Shown: piece by piece, positions 1 through 8,590 of the stretch
Numbering within the stretch: the stretch's first letter is position 1
Layout of the letters: each line of letters opens with the position of its first letter
Assembly: GCA_900617975.1 (NCBI GenBank)
Contig: UZAE01013639.1
Location: 1-13,111, forward strand
Direction: 5' to 3'
Length of the DNA stretch: 13,111 nucleotides
Source of the DNA: Rodentolepis nana
Taxonomy: Eukaryota; Platyhelminthes; Cestoda; Cyclophyllidea; Hymenolepididae
Program-made: the position numbers and the translations under genes
Notes under the pieces: model-generated
What the model saw: the letters and a program-made list of their open reading frames with translations, nothing else
The model's database searches: none
Told to the model about the DNA's origin: nothing

Positions 1-61
1 AATACTTATTGAAAATATCATTTTAAATAAAATAACTCGAAGATAAAATAAATGTGCATAC

Positions 62-1174
62 CTGCTTTTGTCCAATCAATAGTAATCCCCACCCATGCTA
101 AATCAGTAGAATAAATCAACCCAGTGATAGCTTCCTTTCCAATTCGTTGGTAATGGTATGTATAGTCCAGGGAATCTCGTTGAGCATTAACTGTCAAGTT
201 CCCTTTTCAATGGAAAATTTATAATTAAAATATTGAGATGAATAACAACTTAACTATTTTATCACTTACGACATTTTGTATGTGAAATAAGTTTTGTTCC
301 TTGCCAAGAGCAAAGCGTCTCATCACCTTTTTCCAAGAAACTCTTGAAAAAAATGTATATTTTATATTTAAAGGCAGAGTGAAATTAATCTCGTAATAAG
401 ATTAGAGTTTTGTTGCTTCCTAACTATCATTCTAGTCAAATACCAATTGTTACAAATGGTATTTGTGTTTTCAATCTAATGTACTCTAAATTACAAAGCA
501 GTAATTTTAGCCAAGTTGATAACAAACATACATAGGAATCAAAAGCCATGCTTTTTAGGGAAAATTTGACATCAACCTCTGTGCGTCCCTTGGCATACAA
601 AATGAAGGGAAACGAAGCCTCCAATATAGGTGTATCTATACATCCGACAGATTTGTATAAATTTAACGAGCGTTATTTCCCAATTAAACCTCAAATGTTT
701 TAAGAGCTTACTCCTTTTCGGTGGCTTGAAAGCGCACTCTTGCACGAAGTTGATCACACACGAATGATTTTTTCCTCGGAAAACTAATTGGTCCATGTTG
801 GGTGCGTTTTTGACTGAAATACTAATATAGCCTTTAAAATTATGTCAAAAAATATTGCCTAATTACTGTCATTGCGATGGCAAGGTTTCCAGCGCTCATA
901 TCCATTCATTTGACATTCTTCGTTTTTAATATAAATCGAATGTTTTTCGCCATCCACAATGCCTGAAATGTACTAAAGATGGAATAAATGACAGTTTGTT
1001 TAATTTGTCACAGAATACTTTCATCTCGTCTGCCAAAACCACCAAAGGCCCAGTTTCGTTATTTGGCGTAGCGACGATCTTTGAGCAAACTTCTTTAGCG
1101 ACCGCATTTGAATCTCCTTTTCCCAAAGCAGAAGATATTAGCAGCAACGCAGCAACTAACAGAGCGAGAAGCAT
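62..1174 (-). CDS. Secreted cysteine-containing protein, six exons seen, 3' end outside the window
   Basis: I do not recognise the family. Exons on the minus strand are 1174-1019, 972-867, 813-712, 635-532, 342-270 and 190-62, giving 223 residues before the model leaves the window. Intron lengths are 46, 53, 76, 189 and 79 bases. All are GT-AG, with donors GTATTC, GTAATT, GTAAGC, GTATGT, GTAAGT and finally GTATGC at 61. Phases run 0, 1, 1, 0, 1, 1 and the frame stays open across every junction, which is the main evidence. Residues 1-18 (MLLALLVAALLLISSALG) are a textbook signal peptide, so the product should be secreted. Cysteines fall at 30, 72, 83, 106, 114, 167 and 180. N-glycosylation sequons are NET (39) and NHS (103). 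Exon 6 is rich in aromatic residues (for example LAWVGITIDW), suggesting a beta-rich fold; that is inference. The first intron is the least certain, since a second phase-correct choice exists. ATG 1174 is chosen because it starts the signal peptide and lies just below a TATA-like box. Confidence 0.78.
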
Positions 1175-1207
1175 TTGAGTTGGAGTGTAGCAAAGAAATT
1201 CTCACAG

Positions 1208-1216
1208 CTTTAAATA
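1208..1216 (-). promoter_or_regulatory. TATA-like box of the secreted-protein gene
   Basis: On the minus strand TATTTAAAG lies about 34 bases before the ATG at 1174. If transcription starts 25 to 30 bases downstream of it, the 5' UTR would be only about 10 to 20 bases. AT-rich DNA makes chance matches common, so position is the main support. Confidence 0.35.
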
Positions 1217-1218
1217 CG

Positions 1219-1853
1219 TTTTTTCAGAGGTTTAATTTAAATTGTGCTATTTCGGCAGATACAATCTTTTATTGCGCTATTGCAGCTATGAAATAATACA
1301 TTACATGTAAATGTGTTTAAATTCTGTATAAAATGCTATGTTGTGCGTTTTGAAACAAATTTACTTAAAATTCACATTTTAATTTAACTAATTCTGGACG
1401 AATGAACTTTTTTAAATGAAATCAAATGGTTTGACAATGCACAGATTTTATGAACGTATTCATTTATTACAATTAAGGACAAATGAGACTTTTTGTTATG
1501 TGCTCTGTATTATGAGATTTAGCGCTTAGGTAATTTACACTATGTTTAAAGACAATGTTGTTGCCTTTTCATTAAAACTAATAGCCCTAAAAAGCAAGTT
1601 ACAGGTTGTAAGTCGTTTACAAAGTTTAGAATACCATCGCTTTGTGATGTGAAATGTAAATAAATTCCACTCTTTTAATTAGAATCACTGTGCGGGTTGG
1701 AAATTCTTTGCAAAATTTTGATTAAAAGTTAACAAAGTATTCCTAGACTAGATCTACTAGTAGAACCCAAACGTAGGTGTTATATAAAGTGAATATTTAT
1801 CTAGTGAAAATCAGCTACCATTAAAAATTTCAACAATTGCATAATAAATACTG
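1219..1853. other. Intergenic, nothing recognised
   Basis: AT-rich sequence between the start of the secreted-protein gene and the end of the weaker gene model upstream. On the minus strand AATAAA occurs near 1466 and near 1274, either of which could serve the upstream model, but both are far from its stop codon at 1854. No repeat copy or convincing exon was found. Confidence 0.4.
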
Positions 1854-2502
1854 CTACCGATAACTGCCGTAGAGCAATTTCTTGTCAGCAGGTGTGCGAA
1901 TATCAGAAGTAAACAATTCAAATTCACCTAGTTCAGATGCTATTCTATTTCTATTTAGAATGGCCACCATTTAAGAATAAAACAAAATAGTTACGATACG
2001 TGAAAAGCCTTAAGAACAAGTTTATGAAAAATCTAGAGCCGATGAAATTTAGTCGCGCTTAACATTGTCTGAATTTTAAACTCTAGTTTTGAATTCTATA
2101 AACTCTAAGCAGATTTGAATGATCGTCTCAACTTTAATAGCTTATTGAAAATTGTGCCGTTTATAAGAGATAAACATAAATTTTGAAGGTGTTCACTTAA
2201 AGTGTACAATCTGAAATAAAACGACGCTGTAGGATTGGTTTTTTCATTTTTCACCTATTGCGATTTGCCCGTTCACTATGCAAATTGAAGCCGTTATCTT
2301 TGGCAAAATAGCCAAAATAGACATACTGAACGCTTAAATATTGTGAATTGGGACCTGAACGATAATCAGTAAGCCTTTCCATCATCTTTACAGCAGTTCC
2401 CTCACAGCGATTTTTGCTAACATTGCAATTAAATAAATCTGCAATTTCAGAAAAAAAGTTTTTATCATAAGTTAAGCAAACTAGATATTGGAATAAAAGC
2501 CC
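1854..2502 (-). CDS. Candidate spliced gene, 3' part (three exons), function unknown
   Basis: Exons on the minus strand are 2502-2255, 2210-2133 and 1950-1854 (stop TAG 1856-1854). The first follows a pyrimidine-rich acceptor (gctttttctag) and is open for 82 codons with a balanced, protein-like composition, for example CNVSKNRCEGTAVKMMERL. It ends at AG|GTGAAA. A 44-base intron ending tttatttcag leads in phase to 25 more codons (YTLSEHLQNLCLSLING). A weak donor, GTTGAG, joins in phase to a final exon ending DKKLLYGSYR and a stop. If that donor is wrong, the second exon would instead run to a TAG at 2107-2105. The string ANRNRLYTLSEHL faintly recalls the helical core of secreted arthropod ferritin subunits, but I see no iron-binding residues, so no function is assigned. 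No first exon was found upstream. An open frame of 82 codons can occur by chance in DNA this AT-rich; the phase agreement and local rise in G+C are what favour it. Confidence 0.35.
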
Positions 2503-2595
2503 CTAGAAAAAGCGAAACAAATGTGAATAAATTCATTTATGTTTTTTTTTTATTTTGCTATTATGTGATTTAAAATGCTTTAAAAATGCTTTATT

Positions 2596-2757
2596 TCAAT
2601 TTGCAACAATTAAAATAGCATCATTGCTTTCAACATGTGATGCATCTACATGTTTCATTGCAAATAATTTATTTCTCCAGTATTTCTGCATATCTCTCGT
2701 TGAAGCCTCGAGTATAGAATGAAGCAACCATATGACCTCATGAAGAACATTAAAAAA
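2596..2757 (-). CDS. Possible terminal exon followed by AATAAA
   Basis: The minus strand is open for 53 codons before the TGA at 2598-2596, with coding-like strings such as EASTRDMQKYWRNK and MKHVDASHVESNDA. AATAAA follows directly at 2595-2590. The acceptor is not clear, and two other frames over the first half are also partly open, so this may be chance. Confidence 0.18.
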   Translation of the reverse strand, partial: FFNVLHEVIWLLHSILEASTRDMQKYWRNKLFAMKHVDASHVESNDAILIVAN

Positions 2758-2819
2758 TCAATCAAAATGAAAGAGAAAAGATATGCATAAAATTTTTTTT
2801 CCATTCATCAATACATCTC

Positions 2820-3740
2820 AGGTGAATTAAAGGTTATGGATTTCGCTAGTACATATTTAAGGCTACTCAAAGATATCTCAAGCTGATCAAAGTTTTACTG
2901 TCTCCATAACTGATGCGTTTCATCGGTTTCCCATTGTAGCATTAAAATTGATTTGTGATTTTATTGAATCTAAACACATATTACGGCCATTGCTATTACC
3001 TCAAAGCATCATTCCTATTTCGCAACCACAAAGACATATTAGCAAACACCCTGTCCGTGTTTGTATTGACTCTACTCAATGTCGTTTGACATTGTCGTCA
3101 TTTCTTCCAAACCACCTTGATACGTACCTATTTTGTAGTGTATAGCAGAAGGAGAGACATGAGTTATTTCAAAATTCTCCCTTTGTCTTAAGACCAACAG
3201 TCATATCAGACATTTCATACATTTCTACTAAGTTCATTAAACACTTGATCGAATGCCCCGTTATCATCTTCTGTTGAAATTAAAGCGTATTTACATTGAC
3301 ATACATTAGGTTTCCATAAATTCCGTGTCTTAATTACTTGAATATTAAAGGAGACTATTTGTTCCTATGAAAATAAATTGGATGAATATAATCAAGTTTG
3401 TGCTGATTTATATCTTGTGCCACCGTTTTGTTCTATTTCTATCTAAAATGAAGGAACATTGAAAAACCCAAGTTCAACATCTCCATTTACTTTGCCTTAA
3501 TTTACCATAAAATAGTGAGTTAATTTTGGTAAGATGACGAGAAATTTTAAGATGGCATTATGAAACCAATATGTTAACAACCAATATATATCAAATCATT
3601 TATAATTAAATAGAAAAAATAGTCAGGAGTAAAATGATTGATCAATTCTATTTCTCCGCTCTCAGATCAATTAAGAAGAATTTAGTTTGCTATCTTCATT
3701 AAATTAATCATTAAAAGAAATAAAATTTCAAAAACATTTG
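2820..3740. other. AT-rich stretch with short coding-like frames, no firm gene
   Basis: The minus strand has an open frame of about 49 codons around 3360-3215 (it includes NLWKPNVCQCKYALIST). It begins after a good acceptor (ttattttcatag) and contains a GTATGT donor. The plus strand also has an open frame at 2948-3145. Because the strands compete and lengths are within chance expectation, I do not call a gene. Confidence 0.25.
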
Positions 3741-3760
3741 ACGTATTATAGTTGGGGTTT

Positions 3761-3800
3761 CTCCCCCCTCCCAGTGGGCCATTTGAAATAAATAAATAAA
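3761..3800 (+). mobile_element. Very short 5'-truncated retroelement end with AAATAAATAAATAAA tail
   Basis: A C-rich segment is followed by GGGCCATTTGAAATAAATAAATAAA. The part from GCCATTT onward matches the 3' ends of the SINE-like repeats and of the LINE at the right edge. It is bracketed by AGTTGGGGTTT (3750-3760) and AGTTTGGGATTT (3800-3811), an imperfect direct repeat that could be a decayed target-site duplication. The sequence before GCCATTT differs from both families, so it may come from a related element. Confidence 0.4.
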
Positions 3801-3992
3801 GTTTGGGATTTGTTGATTTCATTTTTAAATAAATTTTGTAAATTATTGTTTACTTTGGTTAAAGGGAAAGTAATGAATTGAATTAATAAGGAAATAAAGT
3901 GAATTGCTATCATATTCACCAGAAAATACAGGGAAATCATAAATAAATTGAGATATAGTGATTGGAATTACAATTTTACTTAAATCATTCCC

Positions 3993-4007
3993 TACTTTTT
4001 ACAATAT
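3993..4007 (+). repeat. Target-site duplication, left copy, of SINE-like copy 1
   Basis: TACTTTTTACAATAT is repeated exactly (15/15) at 4336-4350, directly after the tail. It fixes the element borders at 4008 and 4335. Confidence 0.9.
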
Positions 4008-4335
4008 GAGGGTGTGTGATCGACTTACCACCACGTGGTGCACCCTGGGCAACATATACCCATACGACAAAAAAGTCTTTAAACCGGCAGTTGGCTTCTG
4101 ACTTCAAACTACAATGACCCCACTGTATGTCATACTCGACTACTTTCACAGTACTCACCTAACCTATTTCCTACCTTTTCTAACTTCGTCTTTGAATCTC
4201 TTCTGTTCCTCTCCCCCCCTCTCGCCTTTTTTCCCTTTGAAGTTCCTTCCCCTTTGTGAAGCCTGAAGTTACCTAAAGGGCTAATGATAGCCATCAAAAC
4301 GCCTGCCATTTGATATAACTAAATAAATAAATAAA
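4008..4335 (+). mobile_element. SINE-like retroposon, copy 1 (full length, 328 bp)
   Basis: This non-coding element belongs to a family with three copies in this window. It has a head with a perfect 12-bp palindrome (CACCACGTGGTG) and GTGCACCCTGGGCAAC. A middle section reads CTGTATGTCATACTCGAC and CACAGTACTCACCT, then comes a strongly pyrimidine-rich tract near 4200-4250. The 3' end is AAAACGCCTGCCATTTGA plus an AAATAAATAAATAAA tail. A perfect 15-bp target-site duplication flanks it, so it arrived by target-primed reverse transcription, as SINEs and LINEs do. It has no long open frame and no terminal repeats. I see no clear tRNA-type A and B boxes, so the origin of the head is open: a pol III RNA or a deleted LINE are both possible. 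The 3' end resembles that of the LINE at the right edge. Confidence 0.88.
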
Positions 4336-4350
4336 TACTTTTTACAATAT
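4336..4350 (+). repeat. Target-site duplication, right copy, of SINE-like copy 1
   Basis: Exact repeat of the 15 bases at 3993-4007, lying immediately after the AATAAATAAATA tail. Confidence 0.9.
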
Positions 4351-4625
4351 ACGGTGAGCATAATTATTCACCAATTGGGTTTGCTATATTGCAATTTGAA
4401 TTTCAACCTTTGTATAATTGACAATGAGGAATAAATTAGGCCTTTAATGCTAGTGAAAGTGTACAAACAATAACCAGCTGTCAAATATATATTCCTGTTT
4501 CTCAGACACATTGATTCAAGGGTGGAATGCCTTCGTCTACCAAAAATTTTGTTTCATTTGCACCATGTTTGATTCCAATTTAGCGATCAATATTTAGCTA
4601 AGTTATTAACATATTTAAAGCGGTT

Positions 4626-4631
4626 TTTATT
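4626..4631 (-). promoter_or_regulatory. Candidate polyadenylation signal AATAAA
   Basis: AATAAA on the minus strand, 45 bases past the stop codon of the cysteine-rich exon, which is a normal spacing for a short 3' UTR. Confidence 0.4.
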
Positions 4632-4675
4632 GGTGCTTTTTGTACAATTGAAATAGAGCAACTAAACGCCTGGCA

Positions 4676-4781
4676 TTAGGTTAACTTGCCACACGACGTC
4701 TCACATCCCTGACATTTGCACTGATAGGTATTACAAAGATGACCAAAACATCTGCTTAAAGAAGCATTTTCAAGTGTAGTC
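4676..4781 (-). CDS. Candidate last exon of a small cysteine-rich protein
   Basis: The exon follows a strong acceptor (attcttttttag, AG at 4783-4782). It carries one base of a split codon, then 34 codons and TAA (4678-4676). The residues run TTLENASLSRCFGHLCNTYQ, followed by a segment in which six cysteines in all are spaced C-x4-C-x4-C-x-C-x2-C-x3-C, ending GKLT. Six in-frame cysteines within 20 codons are unlikely by chance in such DNA, and AATAAA follows at 4631-4626. The spacing could suit a metal-binding or disulfide-rich peptide; I do not recognise a named family. No upstream exon or signal peptide was found with confidence. The plus strand is also open over part of the region (SHIPDICTDRYYKDDQNIC), so strand is not fully certain. 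Confidence 0.45.
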
Positions 4782-4789
4782 CTAAAAAA

Positions 4790-6402
4790 GAATTATTGCT
4801 GTTAAAAACATTTAAGAAATGGCATTTAATTTAATGAATAGTATATAAATGATGAACTCATCGATAACACCGTCATTGCTTGACTGAAGAGCGAATGGCT
4901 TCCCTCAAATATTTTATGTGGTTTAAAGTGCTTTTTCTTTATTTTGTCTCTCATAATTCAGAGTTTAATATTGGTAAAAAAAGGTTGCAAACACATGGAT
5001 TTAGAATATGATAGGCAAACATTGGTTATTTTATTTGGTGCGAGTAAATACCTAGATAAACCAATTGTCCAAAAGTCAAGACTAAATTGAAAAAAAAAGC
5101 ATTAAAACCAAATTGTACTACCAATAATATCCATGTTTCTCAAGATTGAAATGTGATGCACCTTACTACGCCTACTTTAATAATCTCGTTTGAATAGCTC
5201 ATTCAATTTATTACAAAATGTAAAACTATGGGTAAAACTTTCAGAAAACGAATTATGTACTACTAGTCTCCTTGGTGACACCGCTTTCATGTGTTGATAC
5301 ATGTTACTACTTGCACTATTGCTCAAGAAGTGGTTATTTTTGTCTTAAAAGTAGTAACGTTAAGGAAAGTGCATTCTTGTACCTTAAAATCAATATTTCA
5401 CATTAAATTGGAACCAAGAGAAAGGGTTGAAATAGAAACGATTTGTAAGGCAAAGGCAGGCACTTCACCCTCGTAATACTGCCTTGAGAGGCGTCAATGA
5501 TTCTTATAAAAATCAATATTGTTTCCAATTTTCATTGTGTCTACTGAAAAATAATGATCATATGAGCCCTCAATTAAGACAAAATTGAGCTAGGCTGAGC
5601 CCACTTTGCACCCATTCAAGAAAAACCTACACGCCAAAGGCGCAAACTTTGGTACTTTTGTATTTTCACCACACTAAGTTTTAAAGGCATTCAAATTGGC
5701 CAGAATATCTTTCCATATTTTCAAATAATCAGGGGCCTTAGCAATAGCTCAATCGAAAAATTTGTGTCGATATTGCATAAGGGTGATAAAATGAAAGTTA
5801 TTAATTCATGCATTGCAACATTAATTTTAAAACAGCAAAATTGAACCCGCGCAATAAATACCAACCTTTCATTACATTTGGACATCATTATTTTCCAACC
5901 AACGAGTAGGAATGGAGAAAGAATTTCCATTGAGATCTGAATTTTACTTGCAAAATATTATGAAACAATTGAAATTTACCAAACAATTAATCTTGCAAGA
6001 AATTTGTTATGGAAATGACAATACTGAGTGTAAGATAGTTTTCGACGTAGATAAAGTTCGCAAGGGACAACATTAATGACCCTTTTTAGAAGTGCTTCAT
6101 TGAATTCCATAAAAATTGCTCAAACCATGTGCGATAAGCCTACAAGTTAGCCCAATTCAAATTTATTTCAAATGCAAATAAATTCACTTCACAAACGATA
6201 CTGCTTGCCTAAATATCAAAGATTAATTTACTATTGCGTTAAAATTTATGCGTTGTCCAAAACTAATGATTTAAGAGACCTATCACACTGAGAGGTTGCA
6301 AGTATTTGTTTGATCGAATATGATTACTTATTTCATCATTAGTCTTTTATCGTCGTTATGAATTCTACAATGAACGATGTATACATTCAAGATGGCACGG
6401 GC
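4790..6402. other. Intergenic or intronic, nothing firm
   Basis: AT-rich. Overlapping open frames on both strands lie between 5180 and 5476. The plus-strand frame has four clustered cysteines (CVDTCYYLHYCSRSGYFC), but neither strand has a full set of start, splice and stop signals. No repeat copy was seen. Confidence 0.35.
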
Positions 6403-6417
6403 AATATCTGTAACCAT
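6403..6417 (+). repeat. Target-site duplication, left copy, of SINE-like copy 2
   Basis: AATATCTGTAACCAT matches 6737-6751 (AATATCTGAAACCAT) at 14 of 15 positions. The first bases could partly belong to the tail on the right side. Confidence 0.8.
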
Positions 6418-6736
6418 GGGTGCGCGATAGACTTACCTCCACGTAGTGCACCCTGGGCAACGTATACTCATACGGGAAAAAAGTATATAAATCCGCAGTT
6501 GACTTCTCACTTCAAACTACCATCACCACTGTATGTCATGTTCAACTTCTTTCACAGTACTCACCTTACCTTTTTCTAACTTTATGTCCGTCTCTTTTGC
6601 ATCTTTGAAACACTCTTCTGTTCCCCCACCCCTCTCAAACTATTTTTCTCTTTGATGTTCCTTTCCCTCTGTGAAGCCGGAAGTCAACTAAAAAGCTAGT
6701 AACAACTATCAAAACGCCTGCTATTCGAAATAAATA
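6418..6736 (+). mobile_element. SINE-like retroposon, copy 2 (full length, about 319 bp)
   Basis: Same family and order as the copy at 4008. The head GTGCACCCTGGGCAACG is followed by the CACAGTACTCACC block, the pyrimidine-rich tract (about 6590-6670), and the 3' end AAAACGCCTGCTATTCGA with an AATAAATAAATA tail. By eye it differs from copy 1 at somewhat over one position in ten in the head, so the copies are not recent. The palindrome is broken here (CTCCACGTAGTG). The open frame at 6358-6579 runs across the left border into the element and is not a gene. This copy's 3' end, GAAGCCGGAAGTCAA onward, gives the clearest match to the LINE 3' end. Confidence 0.87.
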
Positions 6737-6751
6737 AATATCTGAAACCAT
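6737..6751 (+). repeat. Target-site duplication, right copy, of SINE-like copy 2
   Basis: Matches 6403-6417 at 14 of 15 positions and directly follows the tail. Confidence 0.8.
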
Positions 6752-7124
6752 ATGAGTTGGAAACCCTGTTAAAGATTTCTTGTCGTTACTTAATATTGAC
6801 ATATTTAATAATTGATCTAATTTATTTTATAGAATATATCAACAATACATGGCTAAAAACTAAAATTTGAAAATTTTGTCAGTTTTAGAGAGAGCTATTC
6901 ACGTCCTAATGATTTATTTGGTAGTTCATTTTCAACTCTTAAACGACAGTTATTATTAAATAGAAAGCAAATAACGTGGCCTTCAGAACATGTCATACTG
7001 AAAGGACTGTTTCGCATTAATTATATTTGCGAAATGAGATAGTTATGCGAAATATGGCTTCTATTGCAGAGAAGAGGACATCAACTTAGATGAATGGCTA
7101 CTACCAAAGTTCCTGCAATGAGTG
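6752..7124. other. AT-rich, nothing recognised
   Basis: No repeat, exon with paired splice sites, or RNA gene was seen. Confidence 0.4.
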
Positions 7125-7238
7125 TTATGTGAATTTGAACGCATTAATATGTTCTGTGGAAAAGAAATCTTTTTGATCCACACAGCCGACCGTATACTGG
7201 AAGAGTAGACGGCTCACAGGCTTTAATAGGCCTTGTAA
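7125..7238 (-). CDS. Possible exon or decayed coding remnant
   Basis: After the AG at 7240-7239 (attaatatag) the minus strand is open for 37 codons to TAA, with protein-like strings such as LLKPVSRLLFQYTVGCVDQK and FFSTEHINAFKFT. The same frame continues upstream as MKSGEWTCLNLVFKTLI and is interrupted by a single TAG, which is part of the proposed acceptor. The area from about 7150 to 7380 is richer in G+C than its surroundings. Length alone is within chance expectation. Confidence 0.2.
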   Translation of the reverse strand, partial: LQGLLKPVSRLLFQYTVGCVDQKDFFSTEHINAFKFT

Positions 7239-7260
7239 CTATATTAATGTCTTAAACACC

Positions 7261-8590
7261 AGATTTAAACAGGTCCATTCTCCTGATTTCATTGCCAACA
7301 AGCCTCATTGATGGTCATTCCAGGCTTCGTTAATGAGCGTTGATAATGGAAGATTAAAGGGAAGGTGAAGACACTCGGCTTACTCATATATTTCAATTTA
7401 TTTATGTTTAAAGCTGATGGTTTGAAAGCCACGAAAATGATCCTAAATTTTTGTCGGCATCACATGCAAATTTTACTTTTGTGACTTAATTTGAATTACT
7501 GTCAAAAAGCCGCTTTTCAATTTACAAAAAAATTATTCTCAGGTTCTTTTTAAAGGTATAAGGAGTGCTGAAGTTCAAAAGCGATAGTCATATTAGCCAT
7601 CGCAGGCCACTCATCATTGTCAAGTTTTCCTTTGCCGCTATCAATGATCTTAATCGATATTCTTGCAGCACATAGAACAAGCTTCAATTGTACACTAAGG
7701 TTTGAAGGATAATTTTGTTATACTATTTTATTTTTTAGTAGGTTTATCGTTGTAGCAAAACTTATTATAATTTAACAGAGTAAATCACTTAATTTCTTGC
7801 ATTACAATTAACACCCAAATATCTGTGAAAATAAAGCTAGTTGCAATGAGTTGTTTGAGCATTAAATTAAATGTAGTAAAACATTGGAAAGATGAAAACG
7901 TGCTTGCATAACTTGTAAAGCCTTTTACCAAAGAATTATAGATTTCCAATTCGTTTACATGAAACAACTTTGTCTTTTACTTCATGTTATCGTTTAAATG
8001 CGGTTTGTTAAAACTAAAGGTCTGTAATGTGCTTTTAAGCAACTCCACTACTACTCAAATAACCAAAATTGTACATTTTTAATTAGAAGGATGTAGAATG
8101 ACCTAAACATGTGAACTAAATGAAAAACACACACCTCCCTATCCCAGACAGATGTGCTTAAATATGATAGGAAGACTCACCATTGTTTGTCGTTACTACT
8201 CATGTTATCTATACCAATGTTAAAGTGAGATTTAAACGGCACTCTTATTTAGTTGAACGATTTTTCTATCGATTCACAATATTTGACAATTCAAAAGAAC
8301 TCTTCACTAATCAAAAGTCTGCATTTTATTTCTTTCAACGATCTATCATCTTTTCAAGGAATTTCATTTCAAAGAGGAAGCAATTGAGTGTTCGGTAATC
8401 ATTATCTCATTTTAAGTGATTGTCTCTTCCTTCTTAATCTGCTAGATTGTCACCATTTCATCCAAATCTGGGGTCTCTTTTGCCGTACTCATCATCTTAT
8501 TAACGTAATGTATTATGATAAATTGGTTCAAAAATATGTACCAATGATACAAAAATATCTAAAACAGTAGAATTAATGCAAAAAAGTCGA
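7261..8590. other. AT-rich, nothing firm
   Basis: The plus-strand open frames at 8183-8398 and 8388-8570 are rich in F, Y, S and I, as expected of random AT-rich DNA, and have no supporting signals. No repeat copies were found. Confidence 0.4.

Noticed and set aside
436..796. Minus-strand open frames 436-624 and 572-796 taken as separate genes
   Set aside because: They are read-throughs of exons 4 and 3 of the secreted-protein gene into the neighbouring introns; the splice sites at 531 and 711 cut them.
996..1296. Two plus-strand open frames (996-1178 and 1108-1296)
   Set aside because: They are antisense to the signal-peptide exon at 1174-1019 and its upstream flank, whose minus-strand frame is far better supported.
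2948..3145. Plus-strand 65-codon open frame
   Set aside because: No upstream or downstream signals; minus-strand frames over the same area look equally coding-like, so neither is safe.
4663..4678. AAACGCCTGGCATTA as a fourth SINE 3' end
   Set aside because: Only about 14 bases match with one difference, there is no AATAAATAAATA tail, and the flanks do not align.
5180..5476. Cysteine-containing plus-strand frame (CVDTCYYLHYCSRSGYFC) and an overlapping 54-codon minus-strand frame
   Set aside because: Both strands are open over the same bases, no start or paired splice sites fit, and lengths are normal for chance in AT-rich DNA.
6427..6440. GACTTACCTCC in the SINE head as a U1 snRNA 5' end (ACTTACCTG)
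   Set aside because: Only about nine bases match, the other copies are less similar, and the following sequence does not resemble U1.
6358..6579. Plus-strand 73-codon open frame
   Set aside because: It crosses the left border of SINE-like copy 2 and is not preserved in the other copies.
8183..8570. Two plus-strand open frames
   Set aside because: Composition dominated by F, Y, I, S and L as in random AT-rich translation; no supporting signals.
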